The notes under the pieces were generated by a model, which saw nothing but the letters and a program-made list of their open reading frames with translations, searched no databases and was not told the origin of the DNA. From NCBI GenBank assembly GCA_027532775.1, contig JAPZTO010000003.1, positions 682,001 through 746,000 of the forward strand: a DNA stretch of 64,000 nucleotides, written 5' to 3'. A program made the translations under genes and the position numbers. Each line of letters begins with the position of its first letter. Within the stretch, counting starts at the first letter, position 1. This document shows positions 44,286 to 51,882 of this stretch, one piece after another. Source of the stretch: Beijerinckiaceae bacterium. Its GTDB lineage: Bacteria > Pseudomonadota > Alphaproteobacteria > Rhizobiales > Beijerinckiaceae.

Positions 44286-44739
44286 GATTGATCAGCGCAT
44301 CATTCAGGGGGGCTGTTTCTCCCACCTCCGATGCAGCCAACGTGGTCTTCAAGTCAACCGATGGCGGCGAGGACGACGCAGCAAAACCAGAAAGCGTTTC
44401 CACCCTGAGGCGTGCTGTCCCCTGACCCACGAAGCCGAGGGCCGAGGCCGCGCCGCGCGAGACATCCAGCATCCGGCCCCGCACGAAGGGGCCGCGATCA
44501 TTGATCCGGACGATGACCGACCGGCCGTTCTGGATATTGGTGAGTTTGAGTTTCGTGCCGAAGGGCAGCGTCCGATGGGCGGCCGTCAGCGCGCCCGGGT
44601 TGAATCGCTCGCCCGAGGCGGTTTTCCGTCCGGCCAGTTCCTGCCCGTAATAGCTGGTATGCCAGACATTCTGCGCGAGAGCCGGGGTCGCAAGTCCCGC
44701 CATCAGCGCTGTTCCTAGGATGATCCGCAAAACCGGCAT
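44260..44739 (-). CDS. rlpA: RlpA-like septal/cell-wall lytic protein
   Basis: 159 residues: a signal peptide (LRIILGTALMAGLATPALAQ) and a double-psi beta-barrel domain with the RlpA pattern TSYYGQELAGRKTASGERFN, ALTAAHRTLPFGTKLKLTN and VRINDRGPFVRGRMLDVSRG. RlpA cleaves peptide-free glycan strands; no SPOR domain is present here. The start is doubtful: AAGGAG directly abuts ATG 44739, while TTG 44730 sits nine bases from it, the ideal distance, and still gives a good signal peptide. Confidence 0.9.
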   Translation of the reverse strand: MPVLRIILGTALMAGLATPALAQNVWHTSYYGQELAGRKTASGERFNPGALTAAHRTLPFGTKLKLTNIQNGRSVIVRINDRGPFVRGRMLDVSRGAASALGFVGQGTARLRVETLSGFAASSSPPSVDLKTTLAASEVGETAPLNDALINRADRALHN

Positions 44740-45025
44740 CTCCTTCGGGTTGCGCGCCAGACCCCATGTCCGGCGCAGGGCCGGCCCGTCTGATGCCCGA
44801 ATGAGGCGAGAAAGCGACCGCGAGGCGGCAGAACGGGGCTTTCGCTCCATGGACAAGGACAAAGGTCATAGAATTCGGACAAATATCGTATTTTCTGCCA
44901 GACAGGGAATTGTATCTCCTTCCGGCGCCTCGGAAGAGGGGCGCTTCCGGGGGCTTGCTGGTTGGCCTTGCCGGGGGCTTGCAATGTCGGCCCGGTCACG
45001 CAAAAAGGAGGGCGCCTCTGGCAAG

Positions 45026-45101
45026 GGGCCTGTAGCTCAATGGTTAGAGCCGGCCGCTCATAACGGTCTGGTTGCAGGTTCAAGTCCTGCCGGGCCCACC
45101 A
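45026..45101 (+). tRNA. tRNA with anticodon CAT, probably tRNA-Ile2
   Basis: Complete cloverleaf with encoded CCA. Acceptor GGGCCTG pairs with CGGGCCC (one T-G), D-stem GCTC/GAGC, anticodon stem GGCCG/CGGTC with loop CTCATAA, T-arm GCAGG-TTCAAGT-CCTGC. The anticodon is CAT. The short D-loop and the TTCAAGTCC T-loop resemble tRNA-Ile2, whose C34 is changed to lysidine by TilS to read AUA, more than elongator Met. Automatic tools often label it tRNA-Met. Confidence 0.93.
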
Positions 45102-45249
45102 AACCTCCGCCATGGCAATTGCACCCGTTCCGCCGGCCCGGGCGGGCTTTCCAAATTCCTGCCCCGGCAAAGCAATGAATTCTGCGGCGGGGCGCGAGGG
45201 CAGGAAAGCCCGTTCGATTTACGGCCTGGAACTGCCCATTTCACGTTTG

Positions 45250-45284
45250 GGAATATCCTTATTCCAAAATCTTTGTTTGGAATA
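45250..45284 (+). promoter_or_regulatory. Inverted-repeat operator upstream of the sulfonate-type operon
   Basis: Perfect 9-bp arms TATTCCAAA (45260-45268) and TTTGGAATA (45276-45284) around a 7-base spacer, plus a further GGAATA half-site at 45250-45255 forming a second inverted pair with the left arm. It lies 46 bases before the first gene of the operon in the only AT-rich part of the gap, so it is likely a regulator site, perhaps for sulfur limitation. Confidence 0.6.
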
Positions 45285-45330
45285 TCGGAACGATCCGTAT
45301 GTTTTGCCGTACGACATGGAGGTTCCGCCG

Positions 45331-46302
45331 ATGCTTTCCCGCCGCTCTTTCCCGCTTCTCGCCGCTGCCGCTTTCGGCCTTGTGCTGGTGCCCGCCCTCG
45401 CGGCCGAGCCGCCCAAGGAAATCCGGATCGACTGGGCGACCTACAACCCGGTTTCGCTGGCGCTGAAGGAGCAGAAGCTGCTCGAGAAGGAATTCGAGAA
45501 GGATGGCATCACCATCCGCTGGGTCCAGTCTGCCGGGTCAAACAAGGCGCTGGAATTCCTCAATGCCGGCTCGCTGGATTTCGGCTCGACTGCCGGCGCC
45601 GCCGCTCTGATCGGGAAGATCAACGGCAACCCGATCAAGTCGATCTACGTCTATTCCCAGCCGGAATGGACTGCGCTGCTGACCCGCGAGGGCACGGGCA
45701 TCAAGAGCGTCGCCGATCTCAAAGGCAAGCGCGTCGCCGCCACCCGCGGCACCGATCCGCATATCTTCCTCGTCCGGGCGCTGCAGGAAGCCGGCCTGAC
45801 CGAGAAGGACATCACGCTTGTCCTGCTCCAGCATGCCGATGGCCGTACGGCGCTGGCGCGCAAGGATGTCGATGCCTGGGCCGGTCTCGACCCGCTGATG
45901 GCCGCCGCTGAGCTTGAAGACAAGGCCAGCATCTTCTTCCGCAAGAAGGAAGCCAATACATGGGGCATCCTCAATGTCCGCGAGGCCTTCGCGAAAGATC
46001 ATCCGGCTTTGGTACGCCGCGTCCTTGCCACCTACGAGAAGGCGCGGATCTGGTCGCTTGCCAATCCGGACCAGGTGAAGGCTTATCTCGTGGCCGCGAC
46101 GAAATTGCCCGAAGCGGTCATCGCGAAGCAGCTTTCCGAGCGCACCGATCTCAGCCATTCGAAGATCGGCGCCGCCCAGATCGACTCGATCACCGAGGCG
46201 GGCCTTGCACTCCAGAAGGCGGGCGTGATCAAGGCGGATGTCAATGTCCGGGCTGTGGTTGCTGATCTCGTCGATGGCAGCCTGCTGACCGCGACCCATT
46301 GA
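45331..46302 (+). CDS. ssuA: Aliphatic sulfonate-type ABC transporter substrate-binding protein
   Basis: 323-residue periplasmic protein with a signal peptide (SFPLLAAAAFGLVLVPALA). Family features are IDWATYNPVSLALKEQKLLE at the start, the ligand-loop block GSLDFGSTAGAAALIG, and KSVADLKGKRVAATRGTDPH. Relatives bind alkanesulfonates, taurine or nitrate-like anions. The start at 45331 has GGAGG seven bases upstream. It heads an operon with permease, ATPase, OsmC-like and YbaK-like genes; the exact ligand is not known. Confidence 0.9.
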   Translation: MLSRRSFPLLAAAAFGLVLVPALAAEPPKEIRIDWATYNPVSLALKEQKLLEKEFEKDGITIRWVQSAGSNKALEFLNAGSLDFGSTAGAAALIGKINGNPIKSIYVYSQPEWTALLTREGTGIKSVADLKGKRVAATRGTDPHIFLVRALQEAGLTEKDITLVLLQHADGRTALARKDVDAWAGLDPLMAAAELEDKASIFFRKKEANTWGILNVREAFAKDHPALVRRVLATYEKARIWSLANPDQVKAYLVAATKLPEAVIAKQLSERTDLSHSKIGAAQIDSITEAGLALQKAGVIKADVNVRAVVADLVDGSLLTATH

Positions 46303-46324
46303 CCCATTCAAGACCGAAGGCATG

Positions 46325-46347
46325 ACGCGGCCCCTTCCGGGCCGCGT
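46325..46347 (+). other. Intercistronic stem-loop after the binding protein gene
   Basis: Perfect 9-bp arms ACGCGGCCC (46325-46333) and GGGCCGCGT (46339-46347) around CTTCC, followed by TGTTAT. It lies 22 bases after the binding-protein stop and 32 bases before the permease start. Such hairpins often stabilise or partly terminate the message so that binding protein exceeds permease. Confidence 0.65.
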
Positions 46348-46379
46348 TGTTATGTGGCAGGGCGAGGGCAGGGGGCCCC

Positions 46380-47219
46380 ATGAGCAATCTCGAACCCGGG
46401 ACGTCGGATCTTCCCGTGCGCGGCGCAATCGCCTCGCCGAAAGCCGCGCGCCGCTGGCGCGTGCCTGACGGGCTGGGCTTCGTCCTGCCTCTGGTACTGG
46501 CCATCCTGTGGGAGCTGCTGGTCCGGCAGGGGCTGGTCAGCGGCAGGCTGCTGCCGCCGCCCTCGCGGATCGCGGCCACTCTGGCCGAACTGGCACAGGG
46601 CGGCGAGCTGCTCCGGCACATCATCGCCACCTCCGCGCGCGTCTTCAGCGGTTTCGCGCTCGGCGTGCTCGCGGGCACGCTGCTCGGTGCGCTGAGCGGC
46701 TATTCCACCCTGACCCGCCGGCTGGTGGACCCGACCTTGCAGGGGCTCCGCGCCGTGCCGTCCATCGCCTGGGTGCCGCTCTTCATCCTGTGGTTCGGGA
46801 TCTTCGAAGCCTCCAAGGTGGCGCTGATTGCGGTGGGGGTGTTCTTCCCGGTCTATCTCGGCATCATGGGTGCCATTCTCGGCATCGACCGCAAGATCGT
46901 CGAGGTCGGCCGCGTGTTCCGGCTGACACCCTTCGCATTGGTGCGGCGCATCCTGCTGCCGGCGATCCTGCCGTCCTTCGTGCTGGCTTTGCGTGGCGGG
47001 CTGGGCCTCGGCTGGATGTTTGTCGTCGCGGCGGAATTCATGGGCGCCTCGGAAGGGCTGGGCTATCTGCTGGTCGATGGCCAGCAGCTCGGCAAGCCGG
47101 ACCAGATCGTGGCGGCGATCCTGCTTTTCGCCGTGCTCGGCAAGATCACCGACGGACTTCTCTCGGCGCTGTTCGCGCCGCTCCTGCGCTGGCAGGATGT
47201 CTATGCGGGAGGGGCTTGA
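46380..47219 (+). CDS. ssuC: Sulfonate-type ABC transporter permease
   Basis: 279-residue inner-membrane protein with about six spans. The conserved permease motif that contacts the ATPase is seen in EVGRVFRLTPFALVRRILLPAILP, and the block QGLRAVPSIAWVPLFILWFG is typical of SsuC/TauC/NrtB. ATG 46380 follows AGGGGG. The ATPase gene starts three bases after the stop. Confidence 0.92.
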   Translation: MSNLEPGTSDLPVRGAIASPKAARRWRVPDGLGFVLPLVLAILWELLVRQGLVSGRLLPPPSRIAATLAELAQGGELLRHIIATSARVFSGFALGVLAGTLLGALSGYSTLTRRLVDPTLQGLRAVPSIAWVPLFILWFGIFEASKVALIAVGVFFPVYLGIMGAILGIDRKIVEVGRVFRLTPFALVRRILLPAILPSFVLALRGGLGLGWMFVVAAEFMGASEGLGYLLVDGQQLGKPDQIVAAILLFAVLGKITDGLLSALFAPLLRWQDVYAGGA

Positions 47220-47222
47220 GCC

Positions 47223-47999
47223 ATGCTGGAGATCCGCAATCTCGGCAAGACCTATCCCAATGGCGCCCATGCGCTTGGCGGCATCGACCTCACGGTCCAG
47301 CAGGGCGAGATTGTCGCGCTGGTCGGCGGTTCCGGCTGCGGCAAGAGCACCCTGCTGCGGCTGATCTCCGGCCTCGACCAGGCCAGCCACGGCACGGTGG
47401 AGGTTGAGGGCGAAGTGATCCGCGATCCGCATCCGCTGGTCGGGATCGTCTTCCAGGAGCCGCGCCTGCTGCCCTGGCTCCGCGTGGCCGGCAATGTCGG
47501 CTTCGGCCTTGCCGCCCTGTCGCCGGCGGCGCGGCAGGCCAAGGTGGCCGAGGCGCTTGATCGGGTCGGTCTCGGCGGCTATGGCGGGAAATGGCCGCGC
47601 GAATTGTCGGGCGGGCAAAGCCAGCGCGTCGCGTTGGCGCGGGCGCTCGTGACCGAGCCGCATGTGCTGCTGCTCGACGAGCCTTTCTCGGCTCTCGATG
47701 CTTTCACCCGCGCGGATCTGCAGGACCACCTGATCACCCTGTGGGAGCGCTATCGCCCCACCTTGGTGCTGGTGACGCATGACATCGAGGAGGCGCTTGT
47801 TCTGGCCACCCGAATCGTCATCATGCAGCCCAATCCCGGGCGGATCGCCCGGAGCTTCGAGGTGGCCCTTCCCCGGCCGCGCCAGCGCCATTCCGAGGCG
47901 TTCGATGCGGAAAAGCGGCGCATCCTGAAAGCGTTGAACGCAACATTGGCCGAACCGCCCGCGCGGGAGGACGGCCTCATCCAAGGTGCTGGAATATGA
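47223..47999 (+). CDS. ssuB: Sulfonate-type ABC transporter ATP-binding protein
   Basis: 258-residue cytoplasmic ATPase. Walker A GGSGCGKSTLLRLISGL, the Q-loop IVFQEPRLLPWL, signature ELSGGQSQRVALARAL and Walker B LLLDEPFSALD are intact, with the H-loop in LVTHDIEEAL. Close to SsuB/TauB. Its TGA overlaps the ATG of the OsmC-like gene (ATGA). Confidence 0.93.
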   Translation: MLEIRNLGKTYPNGAHALGGIDLTVQQGEIVALVGGSGCGKSTLLRLISGLDQASHGTVEVEGEVIRDPHPLVGIVFQEPRLLPWLRVAGNVGFGLAALSPAARQAKVAEALDRVGLGGYGGKWPRELSGGQSQRVALARALVTEPHVLLLDEPFSALDAFTRADLQDHLITLWERYRPTLVLVTHDIEEALVLATRIVIMQPNPGRIARSFEVALPRPRQRHSEAFDAEKRRILKALNATLAEPPAREDGLIQGAGI

Positions 48000-48520
48000 G
48001 TCTCGATGCCGAAGCCCTCCGTGCCCTCCAGGCCCCGATCAAGGCGAAATACCGCGAGGCGCCGGATGCGGCCGTGATCACGCTAAAGGCGCGTGGCATT
48101 GTGGGCGAGGGCATCACCTGCAAGCTGGAAACCGGCAAGGCCATGGTCGAGGCCGGCCTCCACCCCGCTACCGGCGGTTCTGGCCTCGAACTCTGCTCCG
48201 GCGACATGCTGCTCGAGGCGCTGGTCGCCTGCGCTGGCGTGACGCTGAAGGCGGTGGCGACGGCGCTTGGCATCACGCTGGATTCGGCGGAGGTCTTTGC
48301 CGAAGGCGATCTCGATTTCCGCGGCACGCTCGGCGTTGCCAAGGATGCGCCGGTCGGGTTCCGGAACATCCGCCTTCGCTTCGAGGTGAAGACGGATGCC
48401 AGCGAGGAGCAACTGGCCTCGTTGCTCAAGCTCACAGAACGCTACTGCGTTGTCTTCCAGACGATCAATACCAAGCCGCAGTTGGATGTGGTGCTCAACA
48501 ATTCAGGCAAGGCCAGCTGA
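47996..48520 (+). CDS. OsmC family protein
   Basis: 174 residues of the OsmC/Ohr fold. Two cysteines in family positions lie in GGSGLELCSGDMLLEALVAC and LTERYCVVFQT, the pair that in Ohr/OsmC reduces organic hydroperoxides. It is translationally coupled to the transporter ATPase, so it probably handles the imported compound or the thiol/peroxide chemistry tied to it. Function in this operon is inferred. Confidence 0.88.
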   Translation: MSLDAEALRALQAPIKAKYREAPDAAVITLKARGIVGEGITCKLETGKAMVEAGLHPATGGSGLELCSGDMLLEALVACAGVTLKAVATALGITLDSAEVFAEGDLDFRGTLGVAKDAPVGFRNIRLRFEVKTDASEEQLASLLKLTERYCVVFQTINTKPQLDVVLNNSGKAS

Positions 48521-48539
48521 GCACGGGGCCGGTTCCGCC

Positions 48540-49013
48540 ATGAAGCCTGCCACCAACCCTACCGCCTTGCGCGTCCAGGCCGTTCTCGGCCCGGCCTATT
48601 CGGTGCTCGAATTCGAGGCTTCCACCCGAACAGCCGCTGACGCCGCCGCTGCGGTGGGCTGCACCGTGGCGCAGATCGCCAAGTCTCTGGTCTTCCGCGC
48701 CGAGAGCGGCCGGGCGGTTCTTGTGGTTGCTTCCGGCCCGAACCGCGTGTCCGAGGCGAAGGTTGCGGCCCTTCTCGGCGAGCCGATCGGCCGGGCGGAT
48801 GCAGGCCTCGTCCGCGAGGTGACGGGCTTTGCGATCGGCGGCATCCCGCCCGTCGGCCATGCGACCCCGCTGGTGACCCTGCTCGACGAGACGCTCGGAC
48901 AGCATGCCGAGATCTGGGCTGCGGCCGGCACGCCCAATGCCGTCTTTCGGCTTACCTTCGACGACCTCGTCCGACTGACGGGCGGCCGCGTGGCGGATAT
49001 CGCCGAGGGCTGA
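48540..49013 (+). CDS. YbaK/EbsC family aminoacyl-tRNA deacylase-like protein
   Basis: 157 residues with the YbaK fold and motifs AQIAKSLVFRAESGRAVLVV, GPNRVSEAKVAALLG and GIPPVGHATP. Members hydrolyse mischarged aminoacyl-tRNAs such as Cys- or Ala-tRNA(Pro); free-standing relatives vary in specificity. It begins 19 bases after the OsmC-like stop and is the last gene of the operon before two stem-loops. Confidence 0.88.
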   Translation: MKPATNPTALRVQAVLGPAYSVLEFEASTRTAADAAAAVGCTVAQIAKSLVFRAESGRAVLVVASGPNRVSEAKVAALLGEPIGRADAGLVREVTGFAIGGIPPVGHATPLVTLLDETLGQHAEIWAAAGTPNAVFRLTFDDLVRLTGGRVADIAEG

Positions 49014-49021
49014 AACAACAA

Positions 49022-49081
49022 CCCCCGCGATCCAGCGAGGATGCGGGGGCGTTTGGCGCCGGCGGGGAGAGGAGCCGGCGC
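49022..49081. terminator. Two consecutive stem-loops between convergent genes
   Basis: First: CCCCCGC (49022-49028) with GCGGGGG (49043-49049), extended inside by ATCC/GGAT. Second: GCGCCGGC (49056-49063) with GCCGGCGC (49074-49081). Both arms are perfect. They lie between the YbaK-like stop and the convergent Bug stop and probably end transcription from both sides; T-runs are poor. Confidence 0.6.
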
Positions 49082-49097
49082 TATCGGTTCGACAGGC

Positions 49098-50069
49098 TCA
49101 GTCGAGCTTGATGTTGGCCTTGCCGGCCACATCCTTCCAGCGCGCGGTTTCCTTGCCGATATGGTCGGCGAATTCGGCCTGCGTGGAGCCGATGGACGTG
49201 ACGCCGACCTTCGTGAGCTTTTCCATGGTTTCCGGCTCGCGCAGGATCGCCTGGATCTCGGCCGTCAGCTTGTCGGCAATGGCCTTGGGCGTGCCGGCCG
49301 GTGCGAAGATGCCATGCCAAGAGGTGGCGGCGAAGCCGGGATAGAACTCGCTCATCGCCGGCATGTCCTTTGCGAAAGGCAGGCGTTCCGGCGTGGCGGT
49401 GGCGAGGGCCTTCAGCTTGCCCGCCTGCACATGCGGCCAGGCGACGGTGATGTTGTCGAAGGTCATCAGGATCTTGCCGGCCAGCAGGTCATTGGTGATC
49501 TGGCCGCTGGAGCGATACGGCACGTGGATGATATCCGTGCCGGAGGCGAGCTTGAACAATTCGCCCGCAAGATGGATCGAGGTGCCGGCCCCGGACGAGG
49601 CGAAGGCATGCTTGCCCGGTTCGGATTTCAGGAAGGCCACGAGTTCGGGCACGGTGTTCGCCTTCACCTCCGGGTTGACCAGCAGGATGTTCGGCACCGA
49701 GGCGACCAGCGAGAGCGGGATGAAATCCTTCACATGGTCATAGGGCATGGCCTTGTAGACATTCGGATTGATCGAATGCGTCGAGACCGTGCCCATGCCG
49801 AGCGTGTAGCCGTCCGGGGTCGATTTCGCCACGGAGGCGACGCCGATATTGCCGCCCGCACCGGCCTTGTTCTCGACGATGAAGGTGCCCTTGAGGCGCT
49901 GGCTCAGCCGGTCGGCGAGGATGCGCCCCAGCATGTCCGTGGTGCCGCCGGCGGCGAAGGGAACGACGATCGTCACCGTCTTCGAGGGGTAATCCGCCTG
50001 TGCCAGCGCGGCTCCGGGCAGCGCCGCGACGGCCAGCAGGCCGAATAGGGCTTTCGACAAGTCTTTCAT
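49098..50069 (-). CDS. Tripartite tricarboxylate transporter substrate-binding protein (Bug family)
   Basis: 323-residue periplasmic binding protein with signal peptide (LFGLLAVAALPGAALAQA). Ligand loop VTIVVPFAAGGTTDMLGRIL, then ENKAGAGGNIGVASVA, and ASSGAGTSIHLAGELF. AGGAGGAACGCGG precedes the start. It is divergent from the GntR gene and separated from it by a perfect palindrome, so it probably captures the carboxylate whose catabolism the next genes encode. tctA and tctB are absent. Confidence 0.9.
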   Translation of the reverse strand: MKDLSKALFGLLAVAALPGAALAQADYPSKTVTIVVPFAAGGTTDMLGRILADRLSQRLKGTFIVENKAGAGGNIGVASVAKSTPDGYTLGMGTVSTHSINPNVYKAMPYDHVKDFIPLSLVASVPNILLVNPEVKANTVPELVAFLKSEPGKHAFASSGAGTSIHLAGELFKLASGTDIIHVPYRSSGQITNDLLAGKILMTFDNITVAWPHVQAGKLKALATATPERLPFAKDMPAMSEFYPGFAATSWHGIFAPAGTPKAIADKLTAEIQAILREPETMEKLTKVGVTSIGSTQAEFADHIGKETARWKDVAGKANIKLD

Positions 50070-50156
50070 CCGCGTTCCTCCTGGTCGGATCCGCCGTTGG
50101 ACCGGCGGTTGTGGGCTTCACCGGGCATGTCCGTAACACGCCTCGCAATGGATTGA

Positions 50157-50174
50157 AATCTGAAATTTCAGATT
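50157..50174. promoter_or_regulatory. Perfect 18-bp palindrome in Bug-GntR gap
   Basis: AATCTGAAATTTCAGATT is symmetrical throughout. It lies 88 bases upstream of the Bug start and 54 bases upstream of GntR. Position, length and AT-rich core fit an operator for the FadR-type GntR regulator, likely controlling both arms. Confidence 0.7.
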
Positions 50175-50227
50175 GCAGTCTGCCCTGAAACATGCTGTTT
50201 CTGCCGGGACATTCCAGCGAGGCGTCC

Positions 50228-50959
50228 ATGGACAGGGATCACCGCGAATCCGCGAGCGAGCCGGGAGCCGGCATCGAGCCGGTCGATCCGCATCTGCTGC
50301 GGAGCCTGCGCGAGCATGTGCACGAGCGGCTGCGCGGGCTGATCATTGCCGGTCGGTTCCGCGAGGGCGAGCGCCTGCACGAGCGCGAGTTGGCCGACCT
50401 GCTCCGGATCAGCACCACGCCGGTCAAGGATGCGCTGCGGATGCTCGAAGGCGAGGGCCTTGTGCGGATCGAGGCGCGCCGGGGCGTGTTCGTGCTGTTC
50501 GGCCCGCGCCGCGCCTACGAGATGGCGATGGCCCGCGCCGCCGTGGAGGGCGTAATGGCGGGGATCGCCGCCCGCCGCATCGACGACAGTGGCAAGGCCG
50601 ATCTGGCCGGGCTGGTCAGCCGGATGGAGCACGCGACAGAGCATGGCGATCTCGAGGAGATTGTCGCGCTCAACGAAAGGTTCCATGGCGCGATCTCGAC
50701 CATTGCCCGATGCGAATACCTTCAGAGCCGGCTGGACAGCCAGCGCATGTATGACCATGCGCGGCGGCTTGCCGTTCTGGGCGATCTCGAGGAGCGCCGC
50801 GCCGGGTTCCGCGAGCACAGCGCCATTGCCCGTGCGATCGCCGCACGCGACGCCGATCACGCCGAGCGGGAAATGCGCCAGCACATCCTGCGTTCGGCCC
50901 GCCACTTCCTGAACCATGTCTTTGGCACCGGACTTGAGGACCGTGACTATGTCGAGTGA
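50228..50959 (+). CDS. GntR family regulator, FCD (FadR) type
   Basis: 243 residues: winged helix-turn-helix (LHERELADLLRISTTPVKDALRMLEGEGLV) and an all-helical FCD ligand domain with metal/effector-site residues in LNERFHGAI and EHSAIARAIAARDAD. ATG 50228 has GAGG eight bases before it; an ATG at 50192 is less likely. It heads the DapA-IlvD-RraA gene row and overlaps the next gene by 11 bases. The effector is probably an intermediate of that pathway. Confidence 0.92.
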   Translation: MDRDHRESASEPGAGIEPVDPHLLRSLREHVHERLRGLIIAGRFREGERLHERELADLLRISTTPVKDALRMLEGEGLVRIEARRGVFVLFGPRRAYEMAMARAAVEGVMAGIAARRIDDSGKADLAGLVSRMEHATEHGDLEEIVALNERFHGAISTIARCEYLQSRLDSQRMYDHARRLAVLGDLEERRAGFREHSAIARAIAARDADHAEREMRQHILRSARHFLNHVFGTGLEDRDYVE

Positions 50960-51866
50960 AACGATGGTGGCTGCCCTGCGCGGCATTTCGGGCGTGCATG
51001 TCACGCCCTATACGCCCGAGGGTGAGCCGGACTGGCCGGGTGTCGCTGCCGTGGTGCGTGGCATCGCGGAAGCCGGCATCCACAACATCGTCTCGGCGGG
51101 GAATACCGGCGAGTTCTATCCGATGACCATGGCCGAGATCGAGCGGAGCCATGCCGTTGCGGCAGAGTCGGCAGCCGGTCGGGTGAAGGTCACGGCCGGA
51201 ATCGGCCGTTCGCTGCGCGAGGCGGTCGCGCTCGGCAAGGCGGCAGCCAAGGCCGGTTGCGATGCGGTGATGGTGCATCACCCGCTCGATCCCTTCGCGG
51301 CGCCGCAATCGCAGGCCGATTACATCCTTGCCATCGCCGATGCCGTGCCGCTGCCGGTAGTGGCCTATATCCGCTCCGATGCGATCGGCGTCGCGGATCT
51401 TGTGCGGGTGGCGACGCATGCGAATGTCGCCGGCGTCAAGTTCGCCTCGACCAACCTAATGCTGCTGGCCGAATGCATCCGCGCCAGCGCCGGCAGCAAG
51501 GCGGTCTGGATCTGCGGGCTGGCCGAGGGCTGGGCGGCACCGTTCCATGCGCTCGGCGCCCGGGGCTTCACCTCTGGCCTCGTCAATGTCGCGCCGGAGC
51601 GCTCGCTCGCGATCTGGTCCGCGCTCGAGGCGGGGGATTATCCCAAGGCCCGGCGCCTCGTCGATGCGATTGCCGGCTTCGAAGCGATGCGCACGAAATA
51701 CGGCAATGGCGCCAACGTGACGGTGGTGAAGGAAGCCATGGGCCTGATGGGCCGCAAGGTCGGGCCGGTGCGCCTGCCGGGCCTGCCGGAGCTCAACCCG
51801 CAGGAGCGCGCGGATCTCGCGCGCATCCTCGATGGCTGGCGCGCCCCCGCCGCCGCTGCCGAATGA
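50949..51866 (+). CDS. DapA/KDG aldolase-dehydratase family protein
   Basis: 305-residue TIM-barrel enzyme of the dihydrodipicolinate synthase superfamily. The Schiff-base lysine is in NVAGVKFASTNLMLLAE, the catalytic tyrosine in PLPVVAYIRSD, and the early GNTGEFYPMTMAE loop binds the keto acid. In this setting a 2-keto-3-deoxy sugar acid dehydratase or aldolase is more likely than lysine synthesis. ATG 50949 lies inside the GntR end and has GAGGA upstream. Confidence 0.88.
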   Translation: MSSETMVAALRGISGVHVTPYTPEGEPDWPGVAAVVRGIAEAGIHNIVSAGNTGEFYPMTMAEIERSHAVAAESAAGRVKVTAGIGRSLREAVALGKAAAKAGCDAVMVHHPLDPFAAPQSQADYILAIADAVPLPVVAYIRSDAIGVADLVRVATHANVAGVKFASTNLMLLAECIRASAGSKAVWICGLAEGWAAPFHALGARGFTSGLVNVAPERSLAIWSALEAGDYPKARRLVDAIAGFEAMRTKYGNGANVTVVKEAMGLMGRKVGPVRLPGLPELNPQERADLARILDGWRAPAAAAE

Positions 51867-51882
51867 CCCGCCGGAGAACAAG

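Noticed and set aside
45026-45101. tRNA as an integration site for a genomic island
   Set aside because: No integrase, direct repeat of the tRNA end or composition change was seen on either side.
45026-45101. Elongator tRNA-Met
   Set aside because: Anticodon CAT allows it, but the shorter D-loop and the TTCAAGTCC T-loop fit tRNA-Ile2 better. Presence of tilS and a second elongator CAT tRNA elsewhere would settle it.
50949-51866. Biosynthetic dihydrodipicolinate synthase (dapA)
   Set aside because: Key lysine and tyrosine are shared by the whole superfamily; position between a GntR regulator and a sugar-acid dehydratase points to catabolism.
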